Assembly: GCA_023614405.1 (NCBI GenBank)
Contig: CM042685.1
Span: 85,798,684 to 85,862,683, forward strand
Reading direction: 5' to 3'
Source: Avena insularis
Lineage: Eukaryota; Streptophyta; Magnoliopsida; Poales; Poaceae
DNA length: 64,000 nt
Every line of letters starts with the position of its first letter. The first letter of the stretch is position 1. Made by a program: the position numbers and the translations under genes. Positions 45,069 to 55,749 of the stretch are shown in pieces. Below the pieces are notes generated by a model. The model did no database searches, had not been told where the DNA came from, and saw only the letters and a program-made list of their open reading frames with translations.

Positions 45069-46976
45069 ATGCCTCCCTGGAAGAGAGGCAGATCGATCGT
45101 GCACGTGGAGAGAAACGAGAGAGCTCGCCTCCAGAAACTTCTTGCTCAACCATCTGCTCAATCACCCCATCGCACAGAGGCCCAATCTCTCATAGAAGTG
45201 CCGTCGAATGTTCTAGCAGGCGAGGACTCCTCCTAGCATAGTATTCTTCTTCTCTGTTTTCTTCTTCGTCTATGTCTACCTCTTATTCTTCTTATTGTTA
45301 CTCTGCTACGTATTCCAGGGCGGATATGGAACCTGAAATGAGCACGAGGCGGTGTTGGTGCTGAATGTTCCAGCAGGCGAGGGCACCTCTCGGTAGGGAC
45401 CATGCTCAATCCTTTTATTCAATATTGTTCTTCGTAGAAACATTTGGGTTTTTGTGATTTGAATATTGTCCTCCCTAGAACATGCATTCTAATTATAGAG
45501 TACATATTTTAAATAACATGAACAATGCAGCAAGTGAATGATGATTGCCGTGACAAGGTGGTCGCGATCAATCCCAAGATTGACAACCAAATGCAGGGTG
45601 CACCCTCCCTAACCCAGGATAATGACCGCCTTCGCAGGTGTTTGTCTCTGCATAAGGAGATCACGCTTGATTTTTCACTTAACATCAAGAGGTTCGAAGC
45701 AGAGCGCGACGAGCTACAGAGGGTGATCGACGAGCTGCAGAAGTTGATCGCACATATCTTGTCCAAACAAGACATGGCCATCAAGTTAATTACCAAGCAC
45801 ATCTGTGACAAGAGAACGCATCAGCGAAGCTAAGGTTTCCATCAAAACCTACAATAACAAGGACTTTTGCCTCAATCCAGTGAGAGGGATGAAGGAGTAC
45901 ATGAACCGAGGTCTCACCATGCTCAAGCATCTAAACAAGGAGAAAGAGGAGCTAATGACCAAGATGGAGGTGTATCAGGAAGTGCCCAAGTAAGATTCCG
46001 AGTAGAGGGAACATGAATTTCAGTTCATGCTCCATTGCTTTTGTAATTTATATATGTCGTGCAACTAAGGAATCTTGGAGCAACTCCTTATTTCTCTATT
46101 TATCTTACTTTCCTGTCAACTGAATTATGGGTTTTTGTTCTCATGAATGGACATCATCCTTTCTTTACATTATGTATCTAGCTTTGAATTAGATTATGAC
46201 TAGGCAACTACTATTTGGTTATATTGGAAAAAACCATAACACCCTTAGTTGGAGATAGTCCAAGGTTGATTTGGAAATGAAATTAGGATTGTGCCACTAC
46301 TTTATCCTATTGAATTGGGAAAAGGATATATTGCTTTAACATTGAAATCAGGAATGTGCAACTAGTTTATCCTGCTGAATTGGGAAAATCCTATATTGCT
46401 CTGACATTGGAATTAGAACTGTGCCACTAGTTGATTCTGTTAAATTTTGAACAATCCTAGATCTCTCTATCCTTAAAATTATGAACTTGACACTAGTTAC
46501 TTGTTTAAATTATGGAAACTAACCATATATTTTTGTTGCTGCAGAAGAGTCGAAATCTCAACCCAGAACTTCTGAACTGGCTAAAGTACAAGATGGCCAT
46601 CCAAATGGAGAAGAAGAATTTTTGGAAAGTATCCCATGACCGCCTGAGAGAAGAATTCACGATCCTTTATGACAAGTGCCACAATCTGAAGGTGGACATT
46701 TTTAGCTGGAAGGAACTGCACAAGAAAGGTATTGCCTCAGCGTGTGTGAAGGAGAAGATCATGAAGGAGATCATGGGGGATAATCTTAAGCTTACTGATT
46801 AGCTTTTCTCGTCCCAGACATAGCGCTTGAACCAGTGGGAGGCGCACGTCCAAGTACTAACGTAGCAGGTAAAAACCAAAGCGGACTTGATCGAACGAAC
46901 CCTCCAACTGGAGGTTCTCAGGAAGGAAAACGAGCATCTCCACGCCAGGCTTAGTGCAAACTATAATTTCTTCTAA
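45069..46976 (+). pseudogene. Spliced coiled-coil gene relic, probably transposon-borne
   Basis: An opening exon MPPWKRGRSIVHVERNERAR at 45069 runs to TAG at 45237. A candidate acceptor AATGCAG at 45524-45530 leads to a frame with KVVAINPKIDNQMQ, DNDRLRRCLSLHKEITLDFS and ERDELQRVIDELQKLI, a coiled coil; a frameshift near 45800 continues into VRGMKEYMNRGLTMLKHLNK and EKEELMTKMEVYQ. After an AA-GTAAGA donor at about 45990, an acceptor TTGCTGCAG ends at 46544 and the next exon has SRNLNPELLNWLKYKMAIQM and EKIMKEIMGDNLKL, a stop at 46799-46801, and further coiled coil to about 46976. The family is not recognised. It is convergent with the GRF gene to its right. Confidence 0.5.
45207..45390. repeat. 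Short duplication in the first exon/intron of the coiled-coil gene
   Basis: GAATGTTCTAGCAGGCGAGG at 45207 recurs as GAATGTTCCAGCAGGCGAGG at 45363, about 156 bases apart. Confidence 0.6.
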
Positions 46977-47183
46977 AATTTGTTTGCAAACTATAATTTC
47001 TTCTGACGGACCTAATCGTGTTTTATCCATGTAGTAGTGATTTTATAAATGTGGACCTATATCTATGCAAACTATGCTTTCTTATGAAAGGTTATTTTGC
47101 TCAAGGATTGAGTTTGGATTACTTAAGATATCACAACTTCAAGTCTTACAGTTAAATAGTTTTAGATACTGCCACAACACAAA

Positions 47184-47998
47184 TTATTCATCTAAAATTT
47201 CCTTCATCCTCTGTAGCTTGTTCTTTTTAACCTCGCGCTCCTTCTTCAGATCATTCCACAGATCCACAATGCAGTAATCTATCTTCTTATTCTCTTCCAT
47301 GAGTTGATCCCTCTCCTTTTCTGCCTTCTGAAGCTTCCGTGCAGTTCCCAGCAACAAGATCCCATTGATTGTGTCATTTAGTTCTTATCGCAAATGATTG
47401 ATTTCTTGTTCCCTCTCCTTATTTCGTCTCAAGAGCTTGTAATTTTTTGCAGCTGCATCATAGTCATTTGTAAATCTCCCCGAGCTTTCAAGATCATACA
47501 TATCCCACAACTAGGCCAAACATTTCTTAAGTGCGTCTTTCCACTCAAGATCCACCCACTCTACTGCTTTACACACCGGGCCAACCTAAAAAAACCATGG
47601 ACCTAATTATCAACTTAAAACTACACAATTTTCTTCATGTCACCATTTTACATAACGAAAGAAAACCTGATCTGTACAACCCTAAGGCCTTCTTCCAGTG
47701 TTAATTCCTTTAAATGTAACATATTTCCTTAGTTTTAGCCGATGGTCACATGGCATTTCCCAATAGAGATCTAGGCCCTCCCAATCGGGTTCGTAGATCG
47801 TGAGTAGTACCTATAAGGTAAGAAAAATCTAGAAATAAGCACGATTGCATGCACATTTCGAATCTTGGGTTGAGGTAATTACCAATTTCTAACCATTGCC
47901 AAGAAAATAGAGGAACTCACATTAGGGACGGAAGACTCGATGTCGAAGAGAAGGCTATGGCTGCTCGACTGGTCGTCCTCGTCGTTCCAGGACGGCAT
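47184..47998 (-). pseudogene. GRF-type zinc finger and coiled-coil gene relic
   Basis: Minus-strand exons: exon 1 47998-47921 (MPSWNDEDDQSSSHSLLFDI), ending at a GTGAGT donor; exon 2 from 47810 (after TTATAG) with LTIYEPDWEGLDLYWEMPCD and YVTFKGINTGRRP, a stop, then GCTDQ; exon 3 from 47585 (after a T-rich tract and AG) with VGPVCKAVEWVDLEWKDALK, then a coiled coil (KLQKAEKERDQLMEENKKID) to TAA at 47184. Cys-His, GRR, GC and C-EWVD in this order fit the GRF zinc finger, a short DNA/RNA-binding fold widespread in grass transposon-linked ORFs. Two or three in-frame stops show it is dead. N-terminal Ser/Asp-rich, C-terminal helical. Confidence 0.65.
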
Positions 47999-48742
47999 GG
48001 CGAATGCGGCCACGACGATACTTCGGCGATGGTGAGGAGAGAGAGGAGGGAAGTGTGTGGAGAGAGCGAGAGTGGGGAAAGTGAAGTGCATCAGCGTTGC
48101 AACATTGACTAAATTGGCATGCTACAATGGTTTAATTGATACGATGTCCCGTTGCTTGATTAATGTCTCATATCTAATAGTTTTTCTCTTTCTTCATTTT
48201 AATTTGTAATATTAATCATGTACTTCCTCCTTCCCAATTTTTTTGACTTATAGCAACATACAAAATCTTATCTACCGAAAAATATAGGATTATGGTTTAT
48301 GGATTAGGGTATAATGAACTGTTTATTCTACTAACCCCTTAACCATTATAACTAAATCCTAGACCTGTCCGTCCAATAGATCACTGTCTCCTACTTATTA
48401 AGTTATTTTCCTAAACCCTACACTCGTTCATCCATGAGAGTACTTCCTTCTAAGTAACAAGTAGTTATCCAACAATTAGTCCAATTGCTGATCTCACAGA
48501 GAATTATATTACATCACAATCATGTCAACTACAAGGTACTTATATATCACCTTGTTCAGTAATGGTTTCAATGAATGATATGTCCGAAAATCTCCGCAGC
48601 TCACAGAACATTGGATTGCAATCTCTGAAAAAACACGACCATAGCAACACAATTTCAAAGCAACAACAATCTTTGTTACAAATACACGCAGGAGAATCCT
48701 GCGATCTATATGACAAGCCCTGGGTAGCAACTCTCATCAGAT

Positions 48743-49285
48743 CTAATCAACGTCTATCGCCTCGTTCTGTTCAGCCACAACATGAGCCTCTCCATCCACT
48801 ACACCATGTCTAACAACATCAGAAATGGCAGCCAGGAAGAACACCTTCCTGGTTTGCTTCTTTTGTTGCATAATCTGCATCAGATCATTGGTATACAAAT
48901 CCTCTATGAATCCCTGCTTCTTATGATGCCACCACCGGAGTCGTGCCATCTGCTTAGGGCCAATAATGATTTCCCTACCAATCATCTCTCTTAGTTCAAC
49001 AGGAGTTATGTTTTTGGAATCGACGACTATCTCCACACTACATGACGAAAATGGTTTATTAAATCTACCATCAAGTTTTGTTGTGTATGAATCCACCTCT
49101 AGGTGTATATTGAACTTAGCTTGACCAGCATCTGGTGGTCCATAAACTCGAGCAGAAGAAGCTCTGGCACCAAGATCTTCAGTATCTACATACATATCAT
49201 CAATCATGGCTTCAACTTTTAACTTACGATCAGCTGCACAACCCTCCCAAAGCATCTGAAACTCATGGGTGTCCTCTATTTGCAT
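48743..49285 (-). CDS. Open reading frame of 180 codons, unknown, transposon-associated
   Basis: An uninterrupted minus-strand frame beginning MQIEDTHEFQMLWEGCAADR and containing MIDDMYVDTEDLGARASSAR, SCSVEIVVDSKNITPVELRE, KQMARLRWWHHKKQGFIEDL and a Gln/Lys-rich helix, ending AEQNEAIDVD. I do not recognise a domain. The frame upstream (to about 49400) reads EVVSVSQLIDILHAMIPWGS but is separated by stops, so this is likely the last exon of a longer gene whose first exon may be at 49478-49755. Open over 540 bases in an otherwise broken region, but surrounding stops suggest a relic. Confidence 0.45.
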   Translation of the reverse strand: MQIEDTHEFQMLWEGCAADRKLKVEAMIDDMYVDTEDLGARASSARVYGPPDAGQAKFNIHLEVDSYTTKLDGRFNKPFSSCSVEIVVDSKNITPVELREMIGREIIIGPKQMARLRWWHHKKQGFIEDLYTNDLMQIMQQKKQTRKVFFLAAISDVVRHGVVDGEAHVVAEQNEAIDVD

Positions 49286-49477
49286 TTAGGTATCACTCGT
49301 GTTACGCCACACCAAATTTTTCCCTATGTCTGGATCCCCAAGGAATCATAGCATGAAGAATATCTATCAGCTGTGAAACAGACACAACCTCTTTGTAGTT
49401 GACAAGCAGACGCACATCCTCAACACTACTTTGCAATAACTAATCTACTTGTAAGACAAGGCACATAAAATAAAAAT

Positions 49478-49755
49478 TCACCTATAGCTCTTATCTCGTG
49501 TGGTTTTCTTCGAGATATGGTTTGCACGACCCCGCACTGCAGCCGAACACTTCGCCACCGGCCTAGCTTTTCTCTTCAACCCGCTAATCATAGGTATCCT
49601 GTTAGTAGACTTCTGGCTGGCCTCCTCGCTAACCTGGGCTGCAATCCCGCCGCTTCTTCGCTTGTCTGGTGTTGTGCCCAAGACGCTGGCTTCGACGAGG
49701 CCGAATCAGTCACCAACGTAGCTACCACCTTGGCCTTGCTAGACATGCTGGGCAT
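49478..49755 (-). pseudogene. First-exon-like frame with basic nuclear-signal-like segment
   Basis: On the minus strand MSSKAKVVATLVTDSASSKP begins near 49746 and shifts frame into GIAAQVSEEASQKSTNRIPM and ISGLKRKARPVAKCSAAVRG, ending at RDKSYR next to GTGAATTT (donor-like, 49478). KRKAR followed by a Lys/Arg-rich end could be a nuclear localisation signal. It may be the start of the gene whose end is 48743-49285. Confidence 0.4.
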
Positions 49756-49802
49756 GGATATGGTGGGACAAGGAGAAAACGGACGATGCCGGCGGATTTA
49801 GT

Positions 49803-49862
49803 GTGTGTGTGGGGGTGGGGAGGGGGTGTGGGGTGTGTGGGAGTGGGAGGGGTGGGGAGAAA
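49803..49862. repeat. GT/G-rich low-complexity tract
   Basis: GTGTGTGTGGGGGTGGGGAG and similar G-runs over 60 bases on the plus strand. It could form G-quadruplexes; it lies just upstream of the minus-strand exon at 49755, i.e. in its possible promoter/5' UTR. Confidence 0.75.
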
Positions 49863-49929
49863 AATAATCGCCGTCGCTCCCGAACCAGATTCATTGTGGG
49901 GGAAGGGACACCGCCGCCAGATTTAGTGT

Positions 49930-51240
49930 CGGGGGTTAGGAAAGTATAGAAATGGATTTTCCTGTGCGACACGCGCAGGGTGACTTAGAAGGGGCACGGA
50001 AGATACTAATGTAACGGAATATTCTGCCATAACGGCTAAGATTTGAAAATATTTTGTTTGGCCACCATATACTCGAAATAACCCTCTCGGTAATTATCCC
50101 CCCCCCAACTTTTCGAAACGCGGTGATTACATGCAACTTGAATCCTGTGATGCCTTCCCCTGCGAACTTTTGGTCCACAAAGTAACAAGCCCCACGCTCG
50201 GTGTGAGGCGCATGGTGGATCGCGCACATGATCTAGGCCCGCCGTCAACATACACGGGTAGGACCGCTTAGTGAGATGCGCTCCTTCCTGCACGTAGCCT
50301 ACATCCTTCCCTAAGCCCATGGCAGCCGCGTTCTCTCACGGCCATATGTCCCATTAGGTTTGTATGTGGCATCGTAAGCCCATGTCGTCCGTGTTTTCTC
50401 GTGTACCTGGGACCCGTTGAGAGTACACGTCGCGTCGTAGACTATAGTAGCCTCTATTTTATTGTGGCTATTTGTCATTCATAGCCTATGTGGCGATGTA
50501 AACCCAAACCGTCTACGGTTTCTCGCGGACATGGGGCCTTCTAGAGCCGACGTGGCCATGTAATCCCATGCCATCTCTCAGCGTAGACATCAGACCATGT
50601 GGCTTCTCGCGTGTGGAGAGATCACCTGGTACCATAGTTCGTACACTTCGACAGGTTTTTGCGGAAAATCATACTGTGGGTCCCGTCAATAGTACAAACT
50701 TGTTACCTAGAGACATCAATTTCCCATAGGACTCAGACGGTATCTTGTCCCGGCTCAAGCGCATAGCTTCTAACATCACACCACTTGAGCTAGTTTTTCT
50801 TTGCATCTGTAAGATACATGACCTCAGACGGTGCAAAATGGAATACACCTCTAACATGTACGAGCTGGAGACATCCAATATTTCTGACCGCTTGCAAGAA
50901 CTCCTAGACCTTAGACAACCTCTACTAGGGACCGCCTCCAATAGTGACGGGACCTGAGTTGGATTCTAACAAAGACTGTCTCTAGAAGTAGTGTGCCATG
51001 AAGCGAATTTTTAAAGTGACAGTCTCCAGTGTGTGTAAAGCATTTTAAATGGTAGCATGCTAATTCAATATCGATCATATCTGACATGACACATAATCAT
51101 GATTCAACTGCCAGATACACAGATTAACTCAAGAACACACACATATATATATATAATAGCTCGATCGCGGTATATATAGTTGGGGAATCCATAAAAATTT
51201 ATCCATTACACATTATGGTAGTATATACAAAGGGCATTAC
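49930..51240. other. Region without a supported gene
   Basis: Contains a C9 run (about 50099), imperfect phrases of the type 'tcgcgtgtacctgggacc...' and 'catgtggcgatgtaa' at 50330-50620 suggesting a decayed short tandem repeat, and a plus frame at 50745-50957 (SRLKRIASNITPLELVFLCI) without recognisable domain. A (TA)n stretch lies at 51142-51156. Confidence 0.4.
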
Positions 51241-51249
51241 ATAAATCAA

Positions 51250-51991
51250 TCATCTAGCATAATTGGTACTCTCTAAGAAACCATCATTACATTTATAATG
51301 GGCCACCCCATGGAAGTTGTTGAACCAGAATATGTACCTCTTCATTATCTTTTTCATCAAAGAAAAAAGGACAATGCTATCCTTATTTAGGTTGAAGCTT
51401 CTCATTACCTTCTCCCATCTAGTTGTCAAGATTGAATTTGACCCAGCTCCCGTCTTTATCCTAATCATCTTTGGATTTTTGCTCTTCATTTGCCAAACAT
51501 GGACATCAATAGGTTCATCGAGGAGATTCTTTTGGTATTTTCTTGTGAACTTAGCTCCAAATTTCTAGGAAAGTATAGATAATTGAAGAATTAGCATGCT
51601 TGTGATTACTAGAAGTATTTAAATATCACAGGGTAGCTTGTTGGTAACATTATCAAGAATATATCATCTTACCAGCTTACACTTCTTTTTCATGATAGAT
51701 GAATAGGGTAACCTGTATATGTAGTACTTGATTTCTGGTGGAAATTTAGGTTCACACAAGTCTAAGAGGAAGTCTCCCTTGTGTTGAGGCCCTAATGCAA
51801 CAACAAATCAATGTCTACCGTCTAAACACATACAAAATAGATGACTCTAATTTTGATGTTTTTTTGATACCTCTAAACTCAATCCTCTCAGTGGGCTCTT
51901 TATCTGATGACTGAATTTCAAAACCACCAAAGGTAAAGCGAAAATTATCATCACTAGATAGCATTATTGCATCGTCACTACATGTTCTCAT
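51250..51991 (-). pseudogene. B3-like DNA-binding domain gene, three exons
   Basis: Exon A 51991-51871 (MRTCSDDAIMLSSDDNFRFT, FGGFEIQSSDKEPTERIEFR) ends at GTATCA. Exon B 51791-51713 (after CATTAG) reads GDFLLDLCEPKFPPEIKYYI and ends at GTTACC, with phase matching exon A. Exon C from 51564 (after TCCTAG) reads KFGAKFTRKYQKNLLDEPID, VHVWQMKSKNPKMIRIKTGA, SNSILTTRWEKVMRSFNLNK and DSIVLFSLMKK, then TAA-type stop at 51250. The order (F--KY, hydrophobic strand, W/RW--F, N-L, D-(I/V)-LF) fits a plant B3 domain of the REM type, though the usual GW is RW. All three exons are open, so this is the best-preserved spliced gene here. It could be a captured host fragment inside a transposon. I cannot see a start region of normal strength. 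Confidence 0.5.
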
Positions 51992-51999
51992 ATGTTAAA

Positions 52000-53480
52000 T
52001 AGATACATATAGAGAGCATGTTAATACAATCAAGATGCAAGAAGACTAATGAAGTGACAATTAAATCTCTATTGCTAGAATTGACAATTGCTGACTTTTA
52101 GATTTATACAAGGGGAAAAGAGTTGGGACAGATTCAGGCTGGCTGGGGGAAGCCCTCCTAACTACTAAGTTGGCTCTTTCCATCTTGATAACCATGAACC
52201 TTAAATTATAGAAGGAAAATGAAAATTCCATGGAAAAATTCCTCAATGGAAGGTGATGATTTACGTTTTTGGGTGTTTGGTTTTCACGCATACCTACGTG
52301 GACGACAAAGGGGGTCATCGGAGACAAGGGAGAGCGTCCACACTGCAGGGTACCGGAGGCGGCGATGGTGGAGAGGCAGGGGACTGGAGGCCACGGTGGT
52401 GGAGATGTAGGGGAACAGCAACGATGGACAGTGGTCTGGACGGGCGGGGAAGAACAAAAGTGGCACATATCTAAATGTTTGTCCAAATAATTTCAGATAG
52501 TTGCCTCTAAGTACTAGCATTAGACGGATGAAAGTGGAAAACGTCTCTAACAACATCCGTTCTTCGAATATTTCATATTTTGCTGCCAAGAACTTCCCTA
52601 GCTAAGACGACTACTAATTTGAAAAAGGCTAATATTCGGAACTCCTGATATAATCTGAACTCGGTTTAGATTATCCGAAAATTTGATAATTATTCATAAT
52701 TTAAAGTAAAAGAAAGGTGTTTACACATTCTTTCTAGAGTGAAACTGAAGAAAATAATTTGCATAGTACAAACCTTGGATCTTTACCCTGAAAGGCATGA
52801 CGACTAGTGTTCATGCGTCTTGTTGTAGAGCAATAAGATGCAACTGTTATGAATTTGACTAGTTCAAATGTTTAATCATGAAGTGAGACCGTTTCGTTAC
52901 TTAATTATGATTGTCTCACCAATATAACTTTTTTTCATGCACTCTTTGAAGGAAATCTCGTTGCGTGAATATTCGGACATCCGGATATGGTTAGAACTCT
53001 GGATTTTGTTAATCTCAAATTATGACAATATTTCATAATTTAACAGCAAAGGAAGGTGTTTACACATGCTTGCTATAGTCCTAAGAGCAAATGAGGTTCA
53101 CACATCGAAGAAAATATATGGCATAATACATATGTACATCGAAGAGTGAAATTGTGTCCTAAGAACAAATGAGGTTCATACATGGAAGAGATTAATAGCA
53201 AATGAGGTCCATTCACTTGATACAGAGGAATAATAAGGTTCACCTATTTTGAATTTGACTAACTCAAATGTTTGGTAGTGTGCACTAGAAATATTTGGTA
53301 GTGTGCATGAGCATTATCAGTAATATAATTGAACACTAGAAATATTTGGTAGTATGCATGAGCATCACTAGTACAAGTTTGTACTAGTGCATGATCAGTA
53401 ATATAATTGAACGCTATAATTTTAAGGAACTCCATATCTAAAAGAGTAGATTAATATATAGACAACTTTACAAGAAGTGT
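52000..53480. other. AT-rich region without a supported gene
   Basis: A GC-rich island at 52250-52470 gives overlapping frames on both strands (Pro/Ser-rich or Gly/Arg-rich) with no domain. At 53283-53430 a ~52-bp unit (ACTAGAAATATTTGGTAGT, ATGCATGAGCAT) is repeated about twice. Short phrases such as AATTTGACTA(G/A)(T/C)TCAAATG recur at 52853 and 53255. Confidence 0.4.
53366..53389. repeat. Short near-perfect palindrome
   Basis: CACTAGTACAA and TTGTACTAGTG form 11-bp inverted arms with a 2-base centre, at the end of a duplicated 52-bp unit. Confidence 0.75.
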
Positions 53481-53751
53481 TTCACGCAATGATGGCCCAT
53501 CCATCGTAGAAGGAGCATCTTACGCGATGAAATTCTTGGCTCGGTCGTGGCCGATGCAAAACTTTTTTTTCGGTTTCATGCCCCTCTACTATGACAAAAA
53601 CGCTAAGAACATAGATGAAGCTCGACGGTCGACGGTCGCATGGTCGCATGGTATAATTTCCCCTTCCTTGCGAGATGTTGACTCGAAGTATTTTTTGGCG
53701 CATGGGTCCCGGATGTTAGTGACTCTAGCAAACCAAACTTTTCGGCGCATC

Positions 53752-55150
53752 TTTGATTTGAACTCTATAACTTTGGTCGATGCCTCTTCCATTTAGTCAG
53801 GATGTTGGGTCCCACATGTCTGCCTCTCATTAGAGGAATCGTGTGTATGATGGAATTTTCTTCCTTCCTAGTTACAAACTTGATAGCATTGCTCGATATA
53901 TCTGCCATTTAATCAGGCTGTTGGGTCAAATGTGTCATCCTCATACTAGAAGAAACGTGTGCATGATGGATTTTTTTCCTTGAATCATGCCTCCATGATT
54001 TGAACTCGATAACGTTGCTCGATCTATCTGCCATTAATCAAGTTGTTGGGTTCCATATGTTAGTCTTTCATTAGAAGAATCGTGTGTATGATCGATTTTT
54101 TTCCTTCGCTCCCGCTGCCCTGTTGTGAACTAGATACCGCTGCTAGATGCATCGACCGTTTAATCACGCAGCTAGGCCCCGCATGACATCCTCTCATTAG
54201 AAGAAATACGTGTATGATGGTATTTTCTCTCGGTCGCGCTACCCTGATTTGAACTTGATAACGTTGCTCTATCTATCTGTTGTTTAGTCATGCTGCTTGG
54301 TCTCATTAGATGAATCGTGTATGTTGGAATTTTTTCCTTCGCTCCCTCTATCCTATTACGAACTTGATAGCATTGTCTACCATTTAATCACGCAGCTAGG
54401 CCCCACATGTCATCCTCTCATTAGGAAAAATGTGTGTATGATGGATTTTTTATTATCTAGCGGTTTGATGAATCCTATATCAGTGAACAACATAGAGTTA
54501 TCGCGGTATCTTCCGTTTATTCAAGATTTTGGGTCCATTATATCAGCCTCACATTAGAAGAATCATTTGTATTATGTAAATTGTTTTCTTCTCTAGCACT
54601 ACCATGTTCCGAACTACATAGCGTTCGACGAATCTGCCGTTTGGTCATGCTGCTTGGTCCCGTATGTCAGTCTTTTATTAGAACAAACGTGTGCATGTTG
54701 AACCTTTTTTGGACGCGCCTCCTTGTTTCGAAGTTGGCAACACTACGTGATGCATCAGCCGTTAATACAGGCTGGTGGGTCCCCTTGCCAACCTCTCATT
54801 AGAAGAAACGTGTCCATCCTGCACTTTTATCTCGATCGCTCCTCCTTGTTTCAAACTTGGCAACATTACTCGATGCATCAAGTGTTTATACAGGATGGTG
54901 GGACCCAGTGTGAGCCTCTCGATAAAATAAATGTGTGCATGCTAGACTTTTTTCTCGCTCGTGCCTTCCTGTTTCGAACTTGGCAACATTGCTCATGTAG
55001 GAGCATTTTATCCGGGGTGGTGGGTCCCTCATTTCGGCCTCTCATTAGAAGAAATGTGTGCATGCTGACCTGTTTTCTCGTTCGCACCTCCTTCTTTGGA
55101 ACTAGGTAACATTGCTCGATGTGGTAGCACATGTATAAGCTCTCGATGGT
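53752..55150. repeat. Tandem array, ~123-bp monomer, about 11-12 copies
   Basis: CCTCTCATTAGAAGAAACGTGTG-like words recur at 53823, 53939, 54063, 54191, 54301, 54414, 54547, 54671, 54794, 54915 and 55039 (spacing 110-133). Each unit has TTCGAACTTGGCAACATTGC, GTTTAATCAGGCTGGTGGGTCCC and GTGTGTATGATGG-like parts. Because 123 is a multiple of 3, long frames such as 54723-55109 stay open; I regard these as by-products of the repeat. The units differ considerably, so the array is old. Confidence 0.87.
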
Positions 55151-55249
55151 GGGTCCCACATATCAATATATTTTTTAATGACAAGTTAATACATTGTAAA
55201 TGAAATGTGTGTATGATGGAATTTTTTTCGGCTGCGTCTGCTGTTTTGA

Positions 55250-55600
55250 CCTTGGCGTCCTCCTGCTAGGGTCCCCATGTCAGCCTCTCTAGTATGTCCT
55301 AGCTTGTGGGTCCCTAATGCCAGCCTCTCTTTACAAGTACTTAACTTTTTTTTCAAACCAGAACATTAAAAGGGACGCTGTAGGATGGTGGGTTCGCCAT
55401 GTCAGTCTCTACATAAAGAAATATTGCTAGAAGAAAATTAAGAGGGATGCTGAAGGCTGGTTGGTCCACCATGTTAGCCTCTCCGTAAGGTAATATTGCT
55501 AGTAGAAGAAAATTAAGATGGACACTGCAGGCTGGTGGGTCTTTCATGTCAGCCTCTCTGTAAAGCAATATTGCCAGAAGAAAATAATGTAAACCAAAAA
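55250..55600. repeat. Tandem array, ~74-bp monomer, about 3 copies with a shared core of the previous array
   Basis: GCTG(T/A/C)(A)GG(A/C)TGGT(G/T)GGT starts at 55378, 55450 and 55525, followed by CATGT(C/T)AGCCTCTC and AATATTGC(T/C)AGAAGAAAAT. The GGTGGGTCC...CATGTCAGCCTCTC core is also the core of the ~123-bp units, so the two arrays share ancestry. Confidence 0.78.
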
Positions 55601-55749
55601 ATATATATGTCAAGCGTAGAGGATTCAAACTGAAAACATCACACATATAACCGTGTGTGTTGCCACTATGACAAAGAAATTGAATGATATTATCTTTCAT
55701 CTCCTTGTTAGTAAACTCTGCATTCTGTTATGGATCCATGGGATTCAGA

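Noticed and set aside
48223..48445. Possible Stowaway-type MITE starting TACTTCCTCC
   Set aside because: The start resembles Stowaway ends, but no matching inverted end with TA duplication was found.
52061..52490. Pro/Ser-rich minus ORF of 141 codons and overlapping plus ORFs
   Set aside because: No domain, low-complexity composition and three overlapping frames in a GC island; not supported as a gene.
54297..55159. Long ORFs on both strands in the ~123-bp array
   Set aside because: Their openness follows from a repeat length that is a multiple of three; the translations are only the repeat unit.
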